From assembly GCF_023278185.1 (NCBI RefSeq), contig NZ_CP066357.1:186001-250000 (forward strand): a stretch of DNA of 64,000 nt. Reading direction: 5' to 3'. The stretch is from Bradyrhizobium elkanii USDA 76. Its GTDB lineage: Bacteria; Pseudomonadota; Alphaproteobacteria; Rhizobiales; Xanthobacteraceae. The notes below the pieces were generated by a model. The model was not told the DNA's origin. It did no database searches and worked only from the letters and a program-made list of their open reading frames with translations. The translations under genes and the position numbers were made by a program. Positions 45,242 through 54,975 of this stretch are shown here, piece by piece (positions within the stretch are counted from its first letter, which is position 1; each line of letters begins with the position of its first letter).

Positions 45242-46153
45242 CTACTTCTTCTGCATCTTAGCGGCGGCTTTCTTGAAGATGTCCCGTATCCAAATAATGC
45301 CGGGGTCGCGGCTGCGATAGTGGTGCCACTGCATCTGCTGCTCGAACCGCTCCATCGGGAACGGGAGCTCGAGGACTGAAATGGAGAGGTGACGTGCCCA
45401 GAGTTGCGCGGTGCGGCGATGGACGACCGCTATGCGGTCGGTCCCGACAACAAGGTGCGGTACGGAAGAAAAAGCGAAGGTCGAGATCTCCGTCCGCCGC
45501 GTGATCCCCAATTGATCCAGGAGAACGGAATCGAGCGCGCCCCCCGTCGCCGAGGAAAGATATCGCACGTGACCTGCGGCTGCGAACGCCTTCCGGGTGA
45601 GCGGTTCTCGGCCGTACTTGCCGCGACGCCATGCCACGCAACAATAATCGTCGTCGAACAGCTTGATCGACGGGTGTTCCGGTGAACAAACGATACGCGG
45701 CGCGAGCAGAAGATCCGCCTCACCCCGTTCCAGATAGACGTTGGGTCGATCCGTCTGCCGCAAGAAATGGAAGCGGATGTGATCGCCGAAGGGGGCCGTG
45801 AGCTCGAGTACCGGCGGAATGATGGTGTGAAGCGAGTAGTCGGAGACGAGCAGGCGGAATTCACGGCTCGCCTGTTTGGGATCGAAATCAGGCTTCTTGG
45901 CCAAAGCGGCCTCGATGCGCGTGAGCACGTCGGCGATTTCGGGGCGCAGTATTTCGGCGCGTACGGTCAGTTCCATTTTTTGACCAACGCGAACGAGCAG
46001 CGGATCGTCGAAATATTGCCGAAGCCGGCCAAGGGCGTTGCTCATCGCGGACTGGCTGAGGTTCATGCGCTCTGCCGTCTGGCTGATGGACTTTGTGACA
46101 ATCAGGTGGTCGAGCGCGACGAGCAAGTTGAGATCGAGATTGTTCAACCGCAA
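45242..46153 (-). CDS. LysR-family transcriptional regulator (NodD-like)
   Basis: About 303 aa. The winged HTH is at the N-terminus (RLNNLDLNLLVALDHLIVTK, SISQTAERMNLSQSAMSNAL, GRLRQYFDDPLLVRVGQKM), followed by a co-inducer-binding domain. A TTG at 46153 is chosen because GGAGG stands at proper distance; a TTG at 46165 would place the start before that site. It is divergent from the extradiol dioxygenase gene and probably activates it in response to a pathway compound. Confidence 0.9.
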   Translation of the reverse strand: MRLNNLDLNLLVALDHLIVTKSISQTAERMNLSQSAMSNALGRLRQYFDDPLLVRVGQKMELTVRAEILRPEIADVLTRIEAALAKKPDFDPKQASREFRLLVSDYSLHTIIPPVLELTAPFGDHIRFHFLRQTDRPNVYLERGEADLLLAPRIVCSPEHPSIKLFDDDYCCVAWRRGKYGREPLTRKAFAAAGHVRYLSSATGGALDSVLLDQLGITRRTEISTFAFSSVPHLVVGTDRIAVVHRRTAQLWARHLSISVLELPFPMERFEQQMQWHHYRSRDPGIIWIRDIFKKAAAKMQKK

Positions 46154-46308
46154 CTTTACCTCCAATTTATTGATCTGATGAATAGATATGATTTAAACTA
46201 TCCATTTTCTTGATGAATTGCCAGGGCATATGCTGATGTCTCGGATCACCCGCGCAATGCGCTCCTTGGATTGGCGGGTTCCGACAAAGATAATGGAGGA
46301 GGACAGCC

Positions 46309-47232
46309 TTGAAAATCGTCGGCCCCGATGAGCTTGTGTTCGGTGTTGATAGTGTGGAGGCGTGCGCCGCGTTCATCACCGATTTTGGATTGAAACATGT
46401 CGGTGAGAAGGACGGCTCCGGGCTTTACGAGGCCCTCGATGGAACGGGCTTGTCGATCTATCCCAAGGATGATCCCAGCCTGCCGCCGCCGCTGCCGACC
46501 AGCAACATGCTCAGAAAGACGATTTATGGCGTCGAGGATCAGCAGACCCTGGATCAGATCAAGGATGAACTCAGCAAGGACCGTCAAGTCCAGGTTCGGC
46601 CGGATGGTACGGTTGAAGCGGTGGACGACTTAGGGTTCGCGCTCGGCTTCCGCATTACGCGGCGCCGCAAGCTGACCCTGCTGCCGGAGCGCATCAATTC
46701 GCCCGGTGCTGCTCCGCAGCGTGGCTTCAACGAAATCGGCGCTAATGAGGACGCCGCGGCGTTGCCGCGAACCCTGTCGCACGTCGTCTATTTCGTGCCC
46801 GATGCGGCAAAGATGGAGGCCTTCTACATCCAGCGTCTTGGGTTTGCCGTGATGGACCGGTTCACCGGGGGCGGTCCATTCCTGCGCCCAGCTTCGAACA
46901 CCGATCATCACACGCTATTCCTGATCCAAACCCCGGAATACATGAAAGGGATCGAGCATTTTGCATTCCACATGCAAGGTCCGACGGAATTGATGCTTGC
47001 CGGATCGCGAATGGTGAAGAAGGGATACCAGTCGTTCTGGGGACCGGGTCGCCACAAGTTCGGCTCCAACTGGTTCTGGTATTTCAACAGCCCAATGGGT
47101 ACCCACGCTGAATTCGACGCTGATATGGATGTCTTCAATGATAAGTGGGAGCCGCGCGTCTTGCCGATGAGGACCGAGCATTCTCAGATCTTCCTGCTGG
47201 AGCATCGGGAAAAATGGGCTCCGGGCGGCTAG
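46309..47232 (+). CDS. Two-domain extradiol ring-cleavage dioxygenase (VOC superfamily)
   Basis: A 307-aa protein with two VOC domains (about 6-120 and 155-275). The Fe(II) triad of type I extradiol dioxygenases is visible in domain 2: His158 (LSHVVYFV), His217 (IEHFAFHM) and Glu268 (HAEFDADM), with His200/201 and Tyr258 as candidate acid-base residues. It should cleave a catechol-like ring meta to the hydroxyls. The TTG start has a strong GGAGGAGG. It is the first gene of the catabolic operon and is divergent from lysR. Confidence 0.88.
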   Translation: MKIVGPDELVFGVDSVEACAAFITDFGLKHVGEKDGSGLYEALDGTGLSIYPKDDPSLPPPLPTSNMLRKTIYGVEDQQTLDQIKDELSKDRQVQVRPDGTVEAVDDLGFALGFRITRRRKLTLLPERINSPGAAPQRGFNEIGANEDAAALPRTLSHVVYFVPDAAKMEAFYIQRLGFAVMDRFTGGGPFLRPASNTDHHTLFLIQTPEYMKGIEHFAFHMQGPTELMLAGSRMVKKGYQSFWGPGRHKFGSNWFWYFNSPMGTHAEFDADMDVFNDKWEPRVLPMRTEHSQIFLLEHREKWAPGG

Positions 47233-47358
47233 GTCGCGGCGGGTACCAACGGGTGCTGGAGTAGGGGGCCGCGCCCGTATTCTTGTTCCGTGAAAATGCA
47301 AGGCAGCATGCTTACACAATGATGCGGAAATTTCCTCTACCGCTGCGCGGGGCCTGAT

Positions 47359-47760
47359 TTGAGCGCGGACAAAACGAAGCCGCTAACCAAAGTGCTATGC
47401 TGTCTTTCGGATCTGGAGGACGGTGAGGCTCGCGGGTTCGACCCTTTCAAAATAGGGCGCGACACCGTGTTCGTCGTGCGCAGGAGCGACAAGGTCTATG
47501 CCTATCGGGACGTATGTCCGCACTATGGCAGCACGCCGCTTCCCTGGAAGAAGAACGCTTATCTGACCAGAGACGCGCAGCACATCTTCTGCAGCGCGCA
47601 TGGGGCAACGTTCGATATTGAAACCGGCACTTGCACACTGGGCCCGTGCCTGGGCCAATCGCTGACCTCAGTGCAGATCGCGATCTCCCAGGCGGGGGAG
47701 ATCCGGCTTTTCCTCGAACCGGAGGAGGGCCCGATCCGCACACCGGTTGCCACCGGCTGA
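47359..47760 (+). CDS. Rieske [2Fe-2S] ferredoxin
   Basis: A 133-aa protein with the Rieske ligands Cys53-x-His55 (DVCPHYGSTP) and Cys78-x2-His81 (FCSAHGATFD). It is small and soluble, so it is an electron carrier, not the oxygenase itself. Its partner could be a ring-hydroxylating dioxygenase outside the window, or it may reactivate the extradiol enzyme iron, as XylT-type ferredoxins do (they are plant-type, so only by analogy). The start is TTG; no ATG is near. Confidence 0.88.
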   Translation: MSADKTKPLTKVLCCLSDLEDGEARGFDPFKIGRDTVFVVRRSDKVYAYRDVCPHYGSTPLPWKKNAYLTRDAQHIFCSAHGATFDIETGTCTLGPCLGQSLTSVQIAISQAGEIRLFLEPEEGPIRTPVATG

Positions 47761-47815
47761 CCCCTCTCATCGCGATCACGTTCGCTCAGAAAGCTCGGCC
47801 TTGTCATTCGGCTGG

Positions 47816-47832
47816 AATTGGTTGATATTGGG
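47816..47832. promoter_or_regulatory. Candidate GntR operator just before the gntR start
   Basis: AATTGGTTGATATTGGG ends 3 bases before the GntR ATG. The AATTGGTTGAT portion recurs at 48619-48629 after the gene. Confidence 0.4.
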
Positions 47833-47835
47833 CGG

Positions 47836-48534
47836 ATGAATGAAATCTCTGATTCCCGTCAACCCGCCATCGAAATCCTCCGGAGCTATCTGAAGGAGCG
47901 CGGCTTCCGCCCCAACGAACAATTGCCCCCCGAGCGCCAGCTCGCCGACGACCTGAACCTGACCCGTAGTCGCCTGCGCACGTCTCTGGCAAGGCTTGAA
48001 CGTGAGGGAGTGATCTGGAGGCATGTCGGGCAGGGTACGTTCATGAGCGCGCGGGCGGAGGCGCAGGGCTTGGCTCAGTTTACGGACGCCGGCCCAACCC
48101 TGGAAACCAACCCAGCTGAGATCCTGGAGACCAGGCTTACGCTAGAGCCGCAGATCGCCTTCCTTGCGGCGCAGCGCGCGACTGGCAGTGATGTCGAAAG
48201 GATCAAGGGAATCCTCGAAACATCGAAGGAAATAGAGGCTTGGGAGGAGTGGCGCGAACTCGACAAGGCGTTTCATCTCGCCATCGCGCAGGCTTCCAAG
48301 AACCAGCTGCTGCTGAAAATTCTGGTGATGATTCAGGAAAGCCAGACCCAGAGAAATTGGGGGCGGCTCTCCGACTTGCCGTCCGCGATTGCTAGGCGCA
48401 GCCATATTACGCACGAGCATGATGCGATCTTTCACGCCATCCAGTCGCGAGAAGCTCGCGATGCTGCGGTTCTCATGCGCCGACATCTCGAGGAAGTGCG
48501 CAAGGCCCTGCTGGGCCCGTTCGCGCCGATCTGA
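47836..48534 (+). CDS. GntR/FadR-family transcriptional regulator
   Basis: A 232-aa protein with an N-terminal winged helix (AIEILRSYLKERGFRPNEQL, PPERQLADDLNLTRSRLRTS, LARLEREGVIWRHVGQGTFM) and an FCD helical domain (EILETRLTLEPQIAFLAAQR, ELDKAFHLAIAQASKNQLLL, HDAIFHAIQSREARDAAVLM) with metal/ligand histidines. ATG 47836 is used. It probably represses the downstream genes and itself through the repeated AATTGG sites. Confidence 0.92.
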   Translation: MNEISDSRQPAIEILRSYLKERGFRPNEQLPPERQLADDLNLTRSRLRTSLARLEREGVIWRHVGQGTFMSARAEAQGLAQFTDAGPTLETNPAEILETRLTLEPQIAFLAAQRATGSDVERIKGILETSKEIEAWEEWRELDKAFHLAIAQASKNQLLLKILVMIQESQTQRNWGRLSDLPSAIARRSHITHEHDAIFHAIQSREARDAAVLMRRHLEEVRKALLGPFAPI

Positions 48535-48618
48535 CCCCAAACGTAAGCCTCGCAGTATCCTTGTATCGGCATCGGGCCCCGTGCCCGCCGATTGCTGTTC
48601 CGATTGGGCCAACGCTCA

Positions 48619-48678
48619 AATTGGTTGATTGACTCTTCCAATTGGGTCGATTATTGATCTTAATTGGGTGGAAATTGG
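48619..48678. promoter_or_regulatory. Cluster of AATTGG repeats before the ornithine cyclodeaminase-like gene
   Basis: Four copies of AATTGG stand at intervals of 20, 23 and 11 bases (48619, 48639, 48662, 48673), two within longer forms AATTGGTTGATT and CCAATTGGG. They precede the next gene and match the site before gntR, so they are likely GntR operators. Confidence 0.45.
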
Positions 48679-48696
48679 TTATACAAGGATTGGGCC

Positions 48697-49695
48697 TTGA
48701 CGGTATCAAATGCGGCCGTGAGCTTCGTGCCGGCCTCGGCAGTTTTGGAAATCCTGGATTGGAAACAGGTCATCGAAAGCCTGTCTCGCGCCTATTCCGT
48801 GCCGCACGGGCCGATGGTCAGTCCGCTTCGGACGGTGGCGCGGAATGGCCGGATTTGGCTCAGAAGCCTGACGGCGATTCCACCGGGCGCTCGCTTCATG
48901 GGCGGCAAGCTGTTCGGCATGGGGCCGAAGCCGGCGATCAACTATCTGATCCCACTGTTTGAGCAGGAAACCGGCGAGCTCCGCGCGCTTGTCGATGGAG
49001 CGTTCATCACCAGCTTCCGCACCGCCTCTACCTCCGCGGCAGCCCTCGACGTGCTCGCACCGAAAGAGGATTTGGTCATTGGCATGATTGGTAGCGGCCA
49101 GGAGGCCGTAGCCCACGCCCGCGCCATTCACGCCATTCGCAGGATTGGCGAGCTGCGCATCTTTAGCCCCACGCCGGAAAGCAGGGCACGCTTTGCAAAA
49201 ACATTTCAGGCCGAGACCGGCGTCACTTGCGTCGCGGCAGATACGCCTGAGGATGCCGTAAGGCCGGCGACCCTCGTGGTCGCGGCAGCGCGCTCGCGCG
49301 ACGAGTCACCAATCCTGTACGGTGACTGGCTGGATAATTGCCGGGCCGTGGTCTCGGTCGGATCCACGGTCCCCGAACAGCGCGAAATCGACACCAGCGT
49401 GGTCGCGCGTTCTGATCTGATCGTGTGCGATGTGCTTGAGGAAGTCATGCACGAAACGGGTGACATGATCGCGGCGAAAAAAGCGGGCGTCAGCTTCGAA
49501 CAGAAATGCGTATCGCTCAACGATCTCTTGTGCGGAAAGGTCGCGGACAGGGTCAGAAGTGCGAGCATGCCGATGTTCAAGAGCGTCGGCGCCGGTATCC
49601 AGGACATCGTCTGCGCCGAGCTTGCTTATGAGCTTGCCGACAAAGCCCGTCGTCTCGTTCCGTTGCCGATCGAGTTCTACAGGAAGACGATCTAG
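48697..49695 (+). CDS. Ornithine cyclodeaminase / mu-crystallin family protein
   Basis: A 332-aa NAD(P)-dependent protein. The Rossmann motif is VIGMIGSGQEAVAHARAIHA; the substrate part has SPLRTVARNGRIWLRSLTAI and GGKLFGMGPKP with the conserved Arg and Lys. Family members deaminate ornithine or reduce cyclic imines such as pyrroline-2-carboxylate. The start is taken as the TTG at 48697 (after AAGG); an upstream TTG is possible. In this context it may handle an imine or amino acid made from the aromatic substrate. Confidence 0.85.
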   Translation: MTVSNAAVSFVPASAVLEILDWKQVIESLSRAYSVPHGPMVSPLRTVARNGRIWLRSLTAIPPGARFMGGKLFGMGPKPAINYLIPLFEQETGELRALVDGAFITSFRTASTSAAALDVLAPKEDLVIGMIGSGQEAVAHARAIHAIRRIGELRIFSPTPESRARFAKTFQAETGVTCVAADTPEDAVRPATLVVAAARSRDESPILYGDWLDNCRAVVSVGSTVPEQREIDTSVVARSDLIVCDVLEEVMHETGDMIAAKKAGVSFEQKCVSLNDLLCGKVADRVRSASMPMFKSVGAGIQDIVCAELAYELADKARRLVPLPIEFYRKTI

Positions 49696-49770
49696 CGCAG
49701 AGCTCTGCGTCTCTCTTGGTGGAGTGTTGAGACTGGCCGTGCATGTTCGGCAGTCCGGGAGGAGATAGAA

Positions 49771-50787
49771 GTGGCCTCTTATTCGAAAAATGAAACACGC
49801 GGCTGGACTCGCGAAAGGATGATCGGTGCTGTGAACTGCACCATCCCTTCCTTCACCGGGGACATGAACGGCATCAACGAAACGGCGATTCGCCACGATG
49901 TCGCGCTCGCCAAGAAGCACGGCTTCGTCGGGTCGCTTGCCATCGGTGAAGTCAACATCACGCTTCCCGAATACGTCGATTTCGTCCGGATCATGAAGGA
50001 GGAGGCCGGCAAGGACTTCTACGTCATGCATCATGCAAGCTGGAATACACTCGAGCAGAACATCGAGGCCGTGCAGCTCGCTGAGCGTGCCGGAGCTGAC
50101 TACGTGCTCCTGACCTATCCCGCAAACTTTTATCCGCAGTCCGAAGATGAGATCTTCCAATACACCAAGGCGTTCTGTGATGCGACGAATCTCGGTGTCC
50201 TGCTGTTTCCGATGGCGATCTGGGGATTTTCTCGGCTGCATCCGGCCGACATCTCATCGAGTGTGATCCGGCGGATGCTGGACGCCTGCCCCAACATCGG
50301 CGCCATCAAGGCGGAGGGCGGCCATCCCTCGATCATGAGCGTGATCGAATGCCATCGGCTGTTCGGCGAAGAAGTGGTGATCTCGATGCCGCTGGAATGG
50401 GATCTCATCCCGTTGTCACAGCTATTTCCAATCCAGCTCTCGGCGACTTCGGACCACGAGTTCTGGGGCCCGCTGATCCCGCACGTCATGAAGCTGCTAC
50501 GCGAGCGCAAGTTCGACGAGGCGACCGAAATCTACTGGCGTATGCATCCGGCACGCAAGGTGAAGAACCAGATGACCCAGTCGATGACGGGTGCGTTCAT
50601 GCTGAACCGCATGCAGTGGAAATTTCAGGGTTGGTTGCAGGGCTACAATGGTGGCCCATTGCGCGGGCCGACGCCGAGGTTGCACGAAAATCACATGCTT
50701 GCGCTGCGCAACGCGCAACGGGCCTCAGGTCTTAATCCCAGTGAGGATCCGCTCCACGAGTACTTCATAGGCCGCAGTCCCTCCTGA
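49771..50787 (+). CDS. DapA/NAL-superfamily aldolase (hydratase-aldolase-like)
   Basis: A 338-aa (beta/alpha)8 class I aldolase, longer than DapA (about 290) and closer in length to NahE-type hydratase-aldolases. The Schiff-base lysine is Lys180 (IGAIKAEGG); VLLTYPANFYPQSEDE is in the position of the TPYYN loop and lacks the second Tyr. Pyruvate-releasing cleavage of a ring-fission product is a likely role; deamination of a cyclic imine is the other. GTG start with AGGAGATAG. It is followed by the dehydrogenase gene after 13 bases. Confidence 0.85.
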   Translation: MASYSKNETRGWTRERMIGAVNCTIPSFTGDMNGINETAIRHDVALAKKHGFVGSLAIGEVNITLPEYVDFVRIMKEEAGKDFYVMHHASWNTLEQNIEAVQLAERAGADYVLLTYPANFYPQSEDEIFQYTKAFCDATNLGVLLFPMAIWGFSRLHPADISSSVIRRMLDACPNIGAIKAEGGHPSIMSVIECHRLFGEEVVISMPLEWDLIPLSQLFPIQLSATSDHEFWGPLIPHVMKLLRERKFDEATEIYWRMHPARKVKNQMTQSMTGAFMLNRMQWKFQGWLQGYNGGPLRGPTPRLHENHMLALRNAQRASGLNPSEDPLHEYFIGRSPS

Positions 50788-50800
50788 TCAGGACGAGGAC

Positions 50801-52243
50801 ATGACGATTGCCAGGAAATATCAGTCCGGCCGCCACCCGATCCTGATCGGAGATTGGCGGGATAGCGAAACCGGCGCGACGATCGAGGTCCGAAATCCCT
50901 CGAATGATGAAGTGATTGCCCATGTCGCCAACGCCAGCGTGGCCGACGCGCTTGCTGCCGTAGATGCCGCCGCGGCCGCCGCGCCGGCGTGGGCCGCCAC
51001 GTCGCCGCGCCAAAGAGCCGAAATCCTGCGCAAATGCTTCGAACTGATGATCGCAGAGGAGAGGGAGCTGGCGCGCCTGATCGCTCTCGAAAATGGCAAG
51101 GCTTACTCAGACGCGCTAGGGGAGGTACGCTACGCTGCCGAGTTCTTTCGCTGGTACAGCGAGGAAACGCCGAGGATCATCGGCGAGATGAGCTTGGCGC
51201 CTTCGGGGCAGAACCATATTCTCGTATCCTATGAGCCCGTAGGCATTGCCGTCCTTGTGACGCCCTGGAATTTCCCCGCGGCCATGGCCACGCGCAAGAT
51301 GGCGCCGGCCCTTGCAGCCGGCTGCACCTGCGTGCTCAAGCCTGCGACGGAAACGCCGCTGACCGCACTCGCGGTCGCTGAAATCATCTTGAAGGCGGGT
51401 GTCCCAAAGGGCGCGATCAATGTGATCGTGACCTCTCAGTCGGGCAAGTCGGTTGGTGCGATGTTGCACGACCCGCGCGTGCGGACTGTCTCGTTCACCG
51501 GCTCAACCGAGGTCGGTCGTATTCTGCTGAGAGAGGCCGCCGACCAGGTTCTCACCACGTCAATGGAGCTTGGTGGCAACGCCCCGTTCCTGGTTTGCCA
51601 TGACGCGAACCTCAACGCCGCGCTCGACGGCGCCATGGTCGCGAAGATGCGCAACGGCGGAGAAGCATGCACGGCGGCAAACAGGTTCTATGTCGCGCGC
51701 AATCTCTACGAGGACTTCACTCAAGGGCTGGCCAGACGGATGTCGGGGCTCAAGATCGGTGATGGGGTCGACGAAGATACGCAGCTCGGCCCAATGGTGA
51801 ATGCCGAGGCGGTGTTGAAGATCGACGAGCTCGTCCGGGATGCCATCGCGCGCGTCGTTACCGGCGGGCACCGGCTCAATCGCGCAGGCCATTTTTATGC
51901 ACCCACAGTACTCGCCGACGTCCCTGAGGATGCAGCCATCCTGAAGAACGGAATCTTCGGACCCGTTGCGCCCATCGTGCCGTTCGACGACGAGGCGCAC
52001 GCCATGAAACTTGCCAACGACACCGAATTCGGACTGATCTCCTATTTGTACACCGAGGATTTGAAGCGAGGTTTGCGCCTGTCGGGGCAAATGCAGAGCG
52101 GCATGGTTGCGCTCAACAGGGGGCTGGCAACTGACCCTGCCGCGCCCTTCGGCGGCAGCAAGGCAAGCGGTCTGGGGCGCGAAGGTTCGACCGAAGGCAT
52201 CAAGGAATATCTCGAAACCAAGTACATCGCGGTCTCGCTGTAA
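50801..52243 (+). CDS. NAD(P)-dependent aldehyde dehydrogenase (succinate-semialdehyde type)
   Basis: A 480-aa aldehyde dehydrogenase. Key residues: Asn157 (TPWNFPA), Lys180, Glu256 (SMELGGNAP) and the nucleophile Cys290 (GGEACTAANRF). The ending NRGLATDPAAPFGGSKASGL is typical of GabD-like enzymes. It probably oxidises the aldehyde released by the upstream aldolase. It is 13 bases after that gene, in the same operon. Confidence 0.93.
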   Translation: MTIARKYQSGRHPILIGDWRDSETGATIEVRNPSNDEVIAHVANASVADALAAVDAAAAAAPAWAATSPRQRAEILRKCFELMIAEERELARLIALENGKAYSDALGEVRYAAEFFRWYSEETPRIIGEMSLAPSGQNHILVSYEPVGIAVLVTPWNFPAAMATRKMAPALAAGCTCVLKPATETPLTALAVAEIILKAGVPKGAINVIVTSQSGKSVGAMLHDPRVRTVSFTGSTEVGRILLREAADQVLTTSMELGGNAPFLVCHDANLNAALDGAMVAKMRNGGEACTAANRFYVARNLYEDFTQGLARRMSGLKIGDGVDEDTQLGPMVNAEAVLKIDELVRDAIARVVTGGHRLNRAGHFYAPTVLADVPEDAAILKNGIFGPVAPIVPFDDEAHAMKLANDTEFGLISYLYTEDLKRGLRLSGQMQSGMVALNRGLATDPAAPFGGSKASGLGREGSTEGIKEYLETKYIAVSL

Positions 52244-52332
52244 CGAGCGACAAGGAGCCGTTTGCTGATCATTGCGTGGCCCGTGTAGGACCGGGAGCCA
52301 AAAAAATAGAATACCACGAGAAGGAGGATAAC

Positions 52333-53466
52333 ATGGGCGCGGTGAAGAAGGCTTTCGTCGTGGGCGGCGGGATTGGCGGCTTGACGGTCGCCCATGCGCT
52401 TCAGCGGATAGGCGTATCCACCAGAGTCATTGAAATGGGCGACAGGCATGACCGGATCGGCACCGGCATTACGCTGCTTGGGAATGCCTTGCGGGCACTC
52501 GCCGAACTGGGATTGGTGGATGCTTGCCTCGAAGGCGGCCATGGTTGGGACATCGTGTCGGTGCGCGATGGTGCCGGAACGGTCCTGAGCGAGCAATCCT
52601 CGCCAAGAATTTGGGACCCCAATCGTCCGGCTGCGCTGGGGATCATGCGCCCGCGTTTGGGGCAGGTCCTGGAGGACTTTGCGACGAAGAGCGGCGCGAA
52701 GATCGATTTCAATACAACGGTCACCCAGATTGACCAGGACGATGATGGGGTGACGGTTCATCTATCGAACGGCGAGACAGATCGCGCCGATCTGCTGATC
52801 GCCGCGGATGGCGCTTATTCGAAGATACGCCAGAAAATCTTCGGCGAAGAGTTCAAGCCGCATTATGCCGGCCAGGGGGTGTGGCGTTACACGGTCTCCC
52901 GCACCCAGTCCATGAATGGCTTCGTCCTATACCGTCTTCCGACAGGTCGAATGGCGGGCTCGCTGCCGCTGTCGAAGGAATTGTGCTATCTGTTCTTCCT
53001 GGAAAGCACGGATGAAAAGCTTCGTGTCCCGCAAGATCAGGTGTGCGATTATCTCCGTAACCTGCTCACCCCCTTTACGGCGCCCGAACTGGTCGCGGCT
53101 GCTGAAATGGTCGGCGTGGACAAGCACATAAGCTACCGCTCATTCGATGTCTTGATGATGCCGGCTCCCTGGCACTGCGGCCGGGTCGTGCTGCTGGGCG
53201 ATGCGGCCCATTCACTGACGCCGCAAATGACGTCTGGCGGCGGTATGGCGATTGAGGATGCGCTGGTTCTCTCTCAGGAACTGGATCGGAACGACGATCT
53301 GGAGACTGCGCTCGTGAGCTATTGCCGTCGGCGCGAGGAAAGGGCCAGGCGCGTCTACGACATCGCATACGCCATTTGCCGGGAAGAGCGCAAACCGGAG
53401 CATGGTCGGGACTATTCGATGGGCCTTCTTCGCGAAGGCTACGCGTTCCTGGCCGCGCCTGTCTGA
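52333..53466 (+). CDS. FAD-dependent aromatic monooxygenase
   Basis: A 377-aa class A flavoprotein hydroxylase. GGGIGG (11-16) binds FAD, LLIAADGAYSKIR (DG motif, Asp159-Gly160) lies in the middle, and VVLLGDAAHSLTPQMTSGGG (GD motif, 289-290) in the last third. It resembles salicylate, 3-hydroxybenzoate and 6-hydroxynicotinate hydroxylases and would add a hydroxyl to a phenolic or hydroxy-pyridine ring using NAD(P)H. ATG 52333 has AAGGAGG in place. Confidence 0.92.
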   Translation: MGAVKKAFVVGGGIGGLTVAHALQRIGVSTRVIEMGDRHDRIGTGITLLGNALRALAELGLVDACLEGGHGWDIVSVRDGAGTVLSEQSSPRIWDPNRPAALGIMRPRLGQVLEDFATKSGAKIDFNTTVTQIDQDDDGVTVHLSNGETDRADLLIAADGAYSKIRQKIFGEEFKPHYAGQGVWRYTVSRTQSMNGFVLYRLPTGRMAGSLPLSKELCYLFFLESTDEKLRVPQDQVCDYLRNLLTPFTAPELVAAAEMVGVDKHISYRSFDVLMMPAPWHCGRVVLLGDAAHSLTPQMTSGGGMAIEDALVLSQELDRNDDLETALVSYCRRREERARRVYDIAYAICREERKPEHGRDYSMGLLREGYAFLAAPV

Positions 53467-53598
53467 TTGCGGGTAGGCGAAGTCGAACCGGAATCAACGG
53501 ACGTCGCTTCCACGGTGATAGGGCCCATCCGAGGACAGAAGGCAAACTCCGTCACTTAACTTCGGCCTACGACAAATAAATCACGAGAGGGGGAATGC

Positions 53599-54804
53599 AT
53601 GACAAGGCAAGCGGGCTCGTTGCAGGGATGGATCTTGACGTCTGCTCCATGGATGACGGTTTTTGGGGTGGTTCTGTTGTCGCCGGTCCTGCCGTTCATG
53701 ATGAAAGAGTTTGCGCAGCACCCGAATGCGCAGGTATTGGTTACGACGGTACTTGCCGGCCCTGCGTTGATCATCGCGCTGCTGTCTCCTTTCGTAGGCG
53801 TTTTGGTCAAGCGCGTCGGACGCAAGAATGCCCTGATAGCGGCTATTGTCGTTTACGCTATCGCGGGATCGGCGCCGGTCTGGCTCAATGATATCTACCA
53901 TATCATTGCCAGCCGCATGATCGTCGGCGCGACCGAGGCGGTACTGACGGCGGTGGCCACTGTCTTGACGGTGGACTACTTCTCTGGCCGGGCGCGAGAG
54001 CGGTGGCTGGCATTCCAATTCGGCTCTGCATCGGTGATTGCGGTGATCGCGTTCGGCCTAGGTGGTGCTTTGGGCGGGCTGGCGTGGGGGTGGCACACCC
54101 CCTTTCTTGTCTATGGCTTCATGATCCTGCTGTTGCCGCTCTTCATTTTCTTCCTCTGGGAGCCAACTCAGCCGATCGATCGGCTTACGGACGAAGCCAA
54201 ACAATCAGCGCCGTTCCCTTGGCTGCACATTGCGCCGCTTTGGTTGATGACGATGCTCTCATCCATCGCATTCTACGTTGTGCCGGTCCAGCTCAGCTTC
54301 GTGCTTAATTCTCGCGGGCTTGCAACGCCCGAGAGTATTGGTTTGGCGAGTGCCATCGCCAACCTCGGTGTTCCGCTGGGCTCCTATCTTTTCCAGGCCT
54401 TCGCGCGGCAGCCGGTGATGCGCCTCCTGACCTCGGGTCTCGTGTTGTTCGCGGCTGGATTTGCGATCGTTGCCGCTGCCGGAACTCCTCAGCTCACGGT
54501 CGTTGGTGCGTTCATCGCATGCATTGGTGGCGGCCTCGTCATCCCGCTTCACCTGACGTGGATCATGTCCAGGCTTCCTTTCGAACAGCGCGGGCTGGGT
54601 GCTGGCGGATTCTCCGGTGCGTTCTATGTCGGGCAATTCTTCAGCCCGATCGTTGCCGGTATTCTTGCTGCGGGAGCAGGCGGACTTGACGCTGCGATCG
54701 GCATACTGGGATGGACCGCCGCCGCAGCCGCCATCATCGCTCTGGTCTACGGCCTGACACGGCTGGGCGGGACTATCCGACTTGAACTGGCGGAAGCAAA
54801 GTAG
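53599..54804 (+). CDS. MFS transporter
   Basis: A 401-aa membrane protein with about 12 hydrophobic segments. The loop 2-3 motif is VGVLVKRVGRKNALIAAIVV (the MFS G-x3-D-R-x-G-R-R-like motif without Asp). Tandem halves are separated by a charged loop at about residues 190-210 (LWEPTQPIDRLTDEAKQSAP). It is probably uptake of the aromatic substrate or export of an intermediate. GAGGGGGA RBS. It is last in the operon begun at 46309. Confidence 0.9.
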   Translation: MTRQAGSLQGWILTSAPWMTVFGVVLLSPVLPFMMKEFAQHPNAQVLVTTVLAGPALIIALLSPFVGVLVKRVGRKNALIAAIVVYAIAGSAPVWLNDIYHIIASRMIVGATEAVLTAVATVLTVDYFSGRARERWLAFQFGSASVIAVIAFGLGGALGGLAWGWHTPFLVYGFMILLLPLFIFFLWEPTQPIDRLTDEAKQSAPFPWLHIAPLWLMTMLSSIAFYVVPVQLSFVLNSRGLATPESIGLASAIANLGVPLGSYLFQAFARQPVMRLLTSGLVLFAAGFAIVAAAGTPQLTVVGAFIACIGGGLVIPLHLTWIMSRLPFEQRGLGAGGFSGAFYVGQFFSPIVAGILAAGAGGLDAAIGILGWTAAAAAIIALVYGLTRLGGTIRLELAEAK

Positions 54805-54975
54805 GGCGTGGTGAATGAGCGCGCGGGCATTGATCGATCACTGCCATTGGCGACTGGAGGCAGCCGATCATGCCCGCCACTGTCCGCGTATTCCGTGCGC
54901 ATCGCCCACGACGTCTACGAAGCAAGGCATGTGATGAACGCCACAGAGCGCTTGTTCTTGAAGGTGACCTAGCCG

